Translations under genes and position numbers: made by a program | DNA from: Desulfocapsa sp. | Lineage (GTDB): Bacteria; Desulfobacterota; Desulfobulbia; Desulfobulbales; Desulfocapsaceae | Direction of reading: 5' to 3' | Assembly (NCBI GenBank): GCA_029934915.1 | Contig: JAOZLI010000012.1 | Span: forward strand, 1 to 21,455 | Length of the DNA: 21,455 nt | Notes under the pieces: model-generated | Told to the model about the DNA's origin: nothing | Seen by the model: only the letters and a program-made list of their open reading frames with translations | The model's database searches: none | Shown here: in pieces, positions 21,048 through 21,455 of the stretch | Layout: each line of letters begins with the position of its first letter | How positions within the stretch are numbered: the stretch's first letter is position 1

Positions 21048-21455
21048 ATGAAAAAAAACATACTTATCATTGCTACTCTTTGCCTGATAGCAATTTCTTT
21101 TTCTACCACTACTGTTATGGCTAAAGGCAACGGAAAACAAAAGGCATCCCCTTTTTTAATTACGGGCAAAATGCCTCATCTGACTAAACTATTGATGCAA
21201 AAATGGGATAATACCGAATTACAACTTACTGAAGAGCAAAAAACCAAGCTCCTTGTGATTAGAAAAGAGACTATTGGCGGGGTGAAAGATCTCGGAAAAG
21301 AAATCACTGCACTGGAAGACCAGGTAGGACAAGAAAGTCTTGAGGGAAAATCACCAGAAGAACTCCAACCACTGGTTAGCCAAATAGAAAAATTAAAAGG
21401 AGCTGCAACCATGCTGCATCTCCAATGTATTTACAAAACAAGCAATATCTTAGAC
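21048..21455 (+). CDS. Spy/CpxP-like periplasmic protein (partial, runs off the window)
   Basis: 136 codons are visible from the ATG at 21048 without a stop. A signal peptide is clear (MKKNILIIATLCLIAISFSTT, cleavage after VMA near residue 27). The mature part is helical and charged, with one LTxxQ motif (LTEEQKTKLLVIRKE) of the kind found in Spy/CpxP chaperones and heavy-metal-resistance sensors, followed by a region of likely coiled coil (VKDLGKEITALEDQV, LQPLVSQIEKLKGAATMLHLQCIYK). It could be a periplasmic chaperone or stress sensor. GGATGG is about eight bases upstream. The C-terminus is outside the window, so the family call is provisional. Confidence 0.75.
   Translation, partial: MKKNILIIATLCLIAISFSTTTVMAKGNGKQKASPFLITGKMPHLTKLLMQKWDNTELQLTEEQKTKLLVIRKETIGGVKDLGKEITALEDQVGQESLEGKSPEELQPLVSQIEKLKGAATMLHLQCIYKTSNILD

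Noticed and set aside
1..21455. CRISPR arrays, tRNA or rRNA genes, prophage or transposase genes
   Set aside because: No spaced direct repeats, cloverleaf-type sequences or recognisable mobile-element proteins were found on reading.

Overview
This window looks like a chromosomal segment of a moderately AT-rich, Gram-negative anaerobe. The best guess is a Desulfobulbales-like member of the Desulfobacterota (former Deltaproteobacteria). That is an inference from content: a DUF4390-ntrY-ntrX-hemB operon, a DUF134 regulator beside a NifX/NifB-type cofactor protein, a B12-dependent ribonucleotide reductase, an RNase II-type exonuclease and periplasmic proteins with signal peptides. No rRNA, tRNA, CRISPR array, transposase or phage gene was seen.

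Layout. 1-2084 (minus strand): a secreted TPR/OmpA-like protein and the GTPase Era. 2085-2644: a divergent gap holding two palindromic elements. 2645-4975 (plus): an RNase II-type exonuclease and a 66-residue acidic orphan. 5096-6720 (minus): rfbB-rfbC, two enzymes of dTDP-sugar synthesis. 6918-8507 (plus): prfC. 8654-10939 (minus): a small accessory module of a DUF302 protein, a BASS/ACR3-fold permease, a NifX-like protein and, beyond an internal intrinsic terminator, a DUF134 regulator. 11362-16630 (plus): DUF4390, NtrY-like kinase, NtrX-like sigma-54 activator and hemB. 16841-17254 (plus): yqeY, which meets vanZ and a SEC-C protein (17247-18174, minus). 18436-20604 (minus): nrdJ, with a well-spaced pair of NrdR-box-like sites upstream. 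21048 to the end (plus): the start of a Spy/CpxP-like periplasmic protein.

The coding content is mostly housekeeping. The unusual signal is between the genes, where most gaps carry a long imperfect palindrome. At least two families can be defined by eye. One (8511-8617 and 16631-16739) is 107-109 bp, begins within three bases after an upstream stop codon, and shares the core ACTCGCATA-N8-TATAGCTCGC. Its roughly 45-bp arms differ between copies, yet each arm pairs with its own partner. The other (2252-2431, 11162-11262, and shorter 2513-2592 and 6811-6849) shares AAGGRYTC-type ends; the two large copies also share the core GCATAGCTGGCTATG at the same distance (about 90 bp) from the end. A further 108-bp palindrome (18201-18308), a TCGAA-rich palindrome (5003-5086), a REP-like hairpin (33-108) and a heptamer repeat (4668-4686, 18402-18435) add to this. 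I know no named family for the first two. They are the best candidates here for something undescribed.
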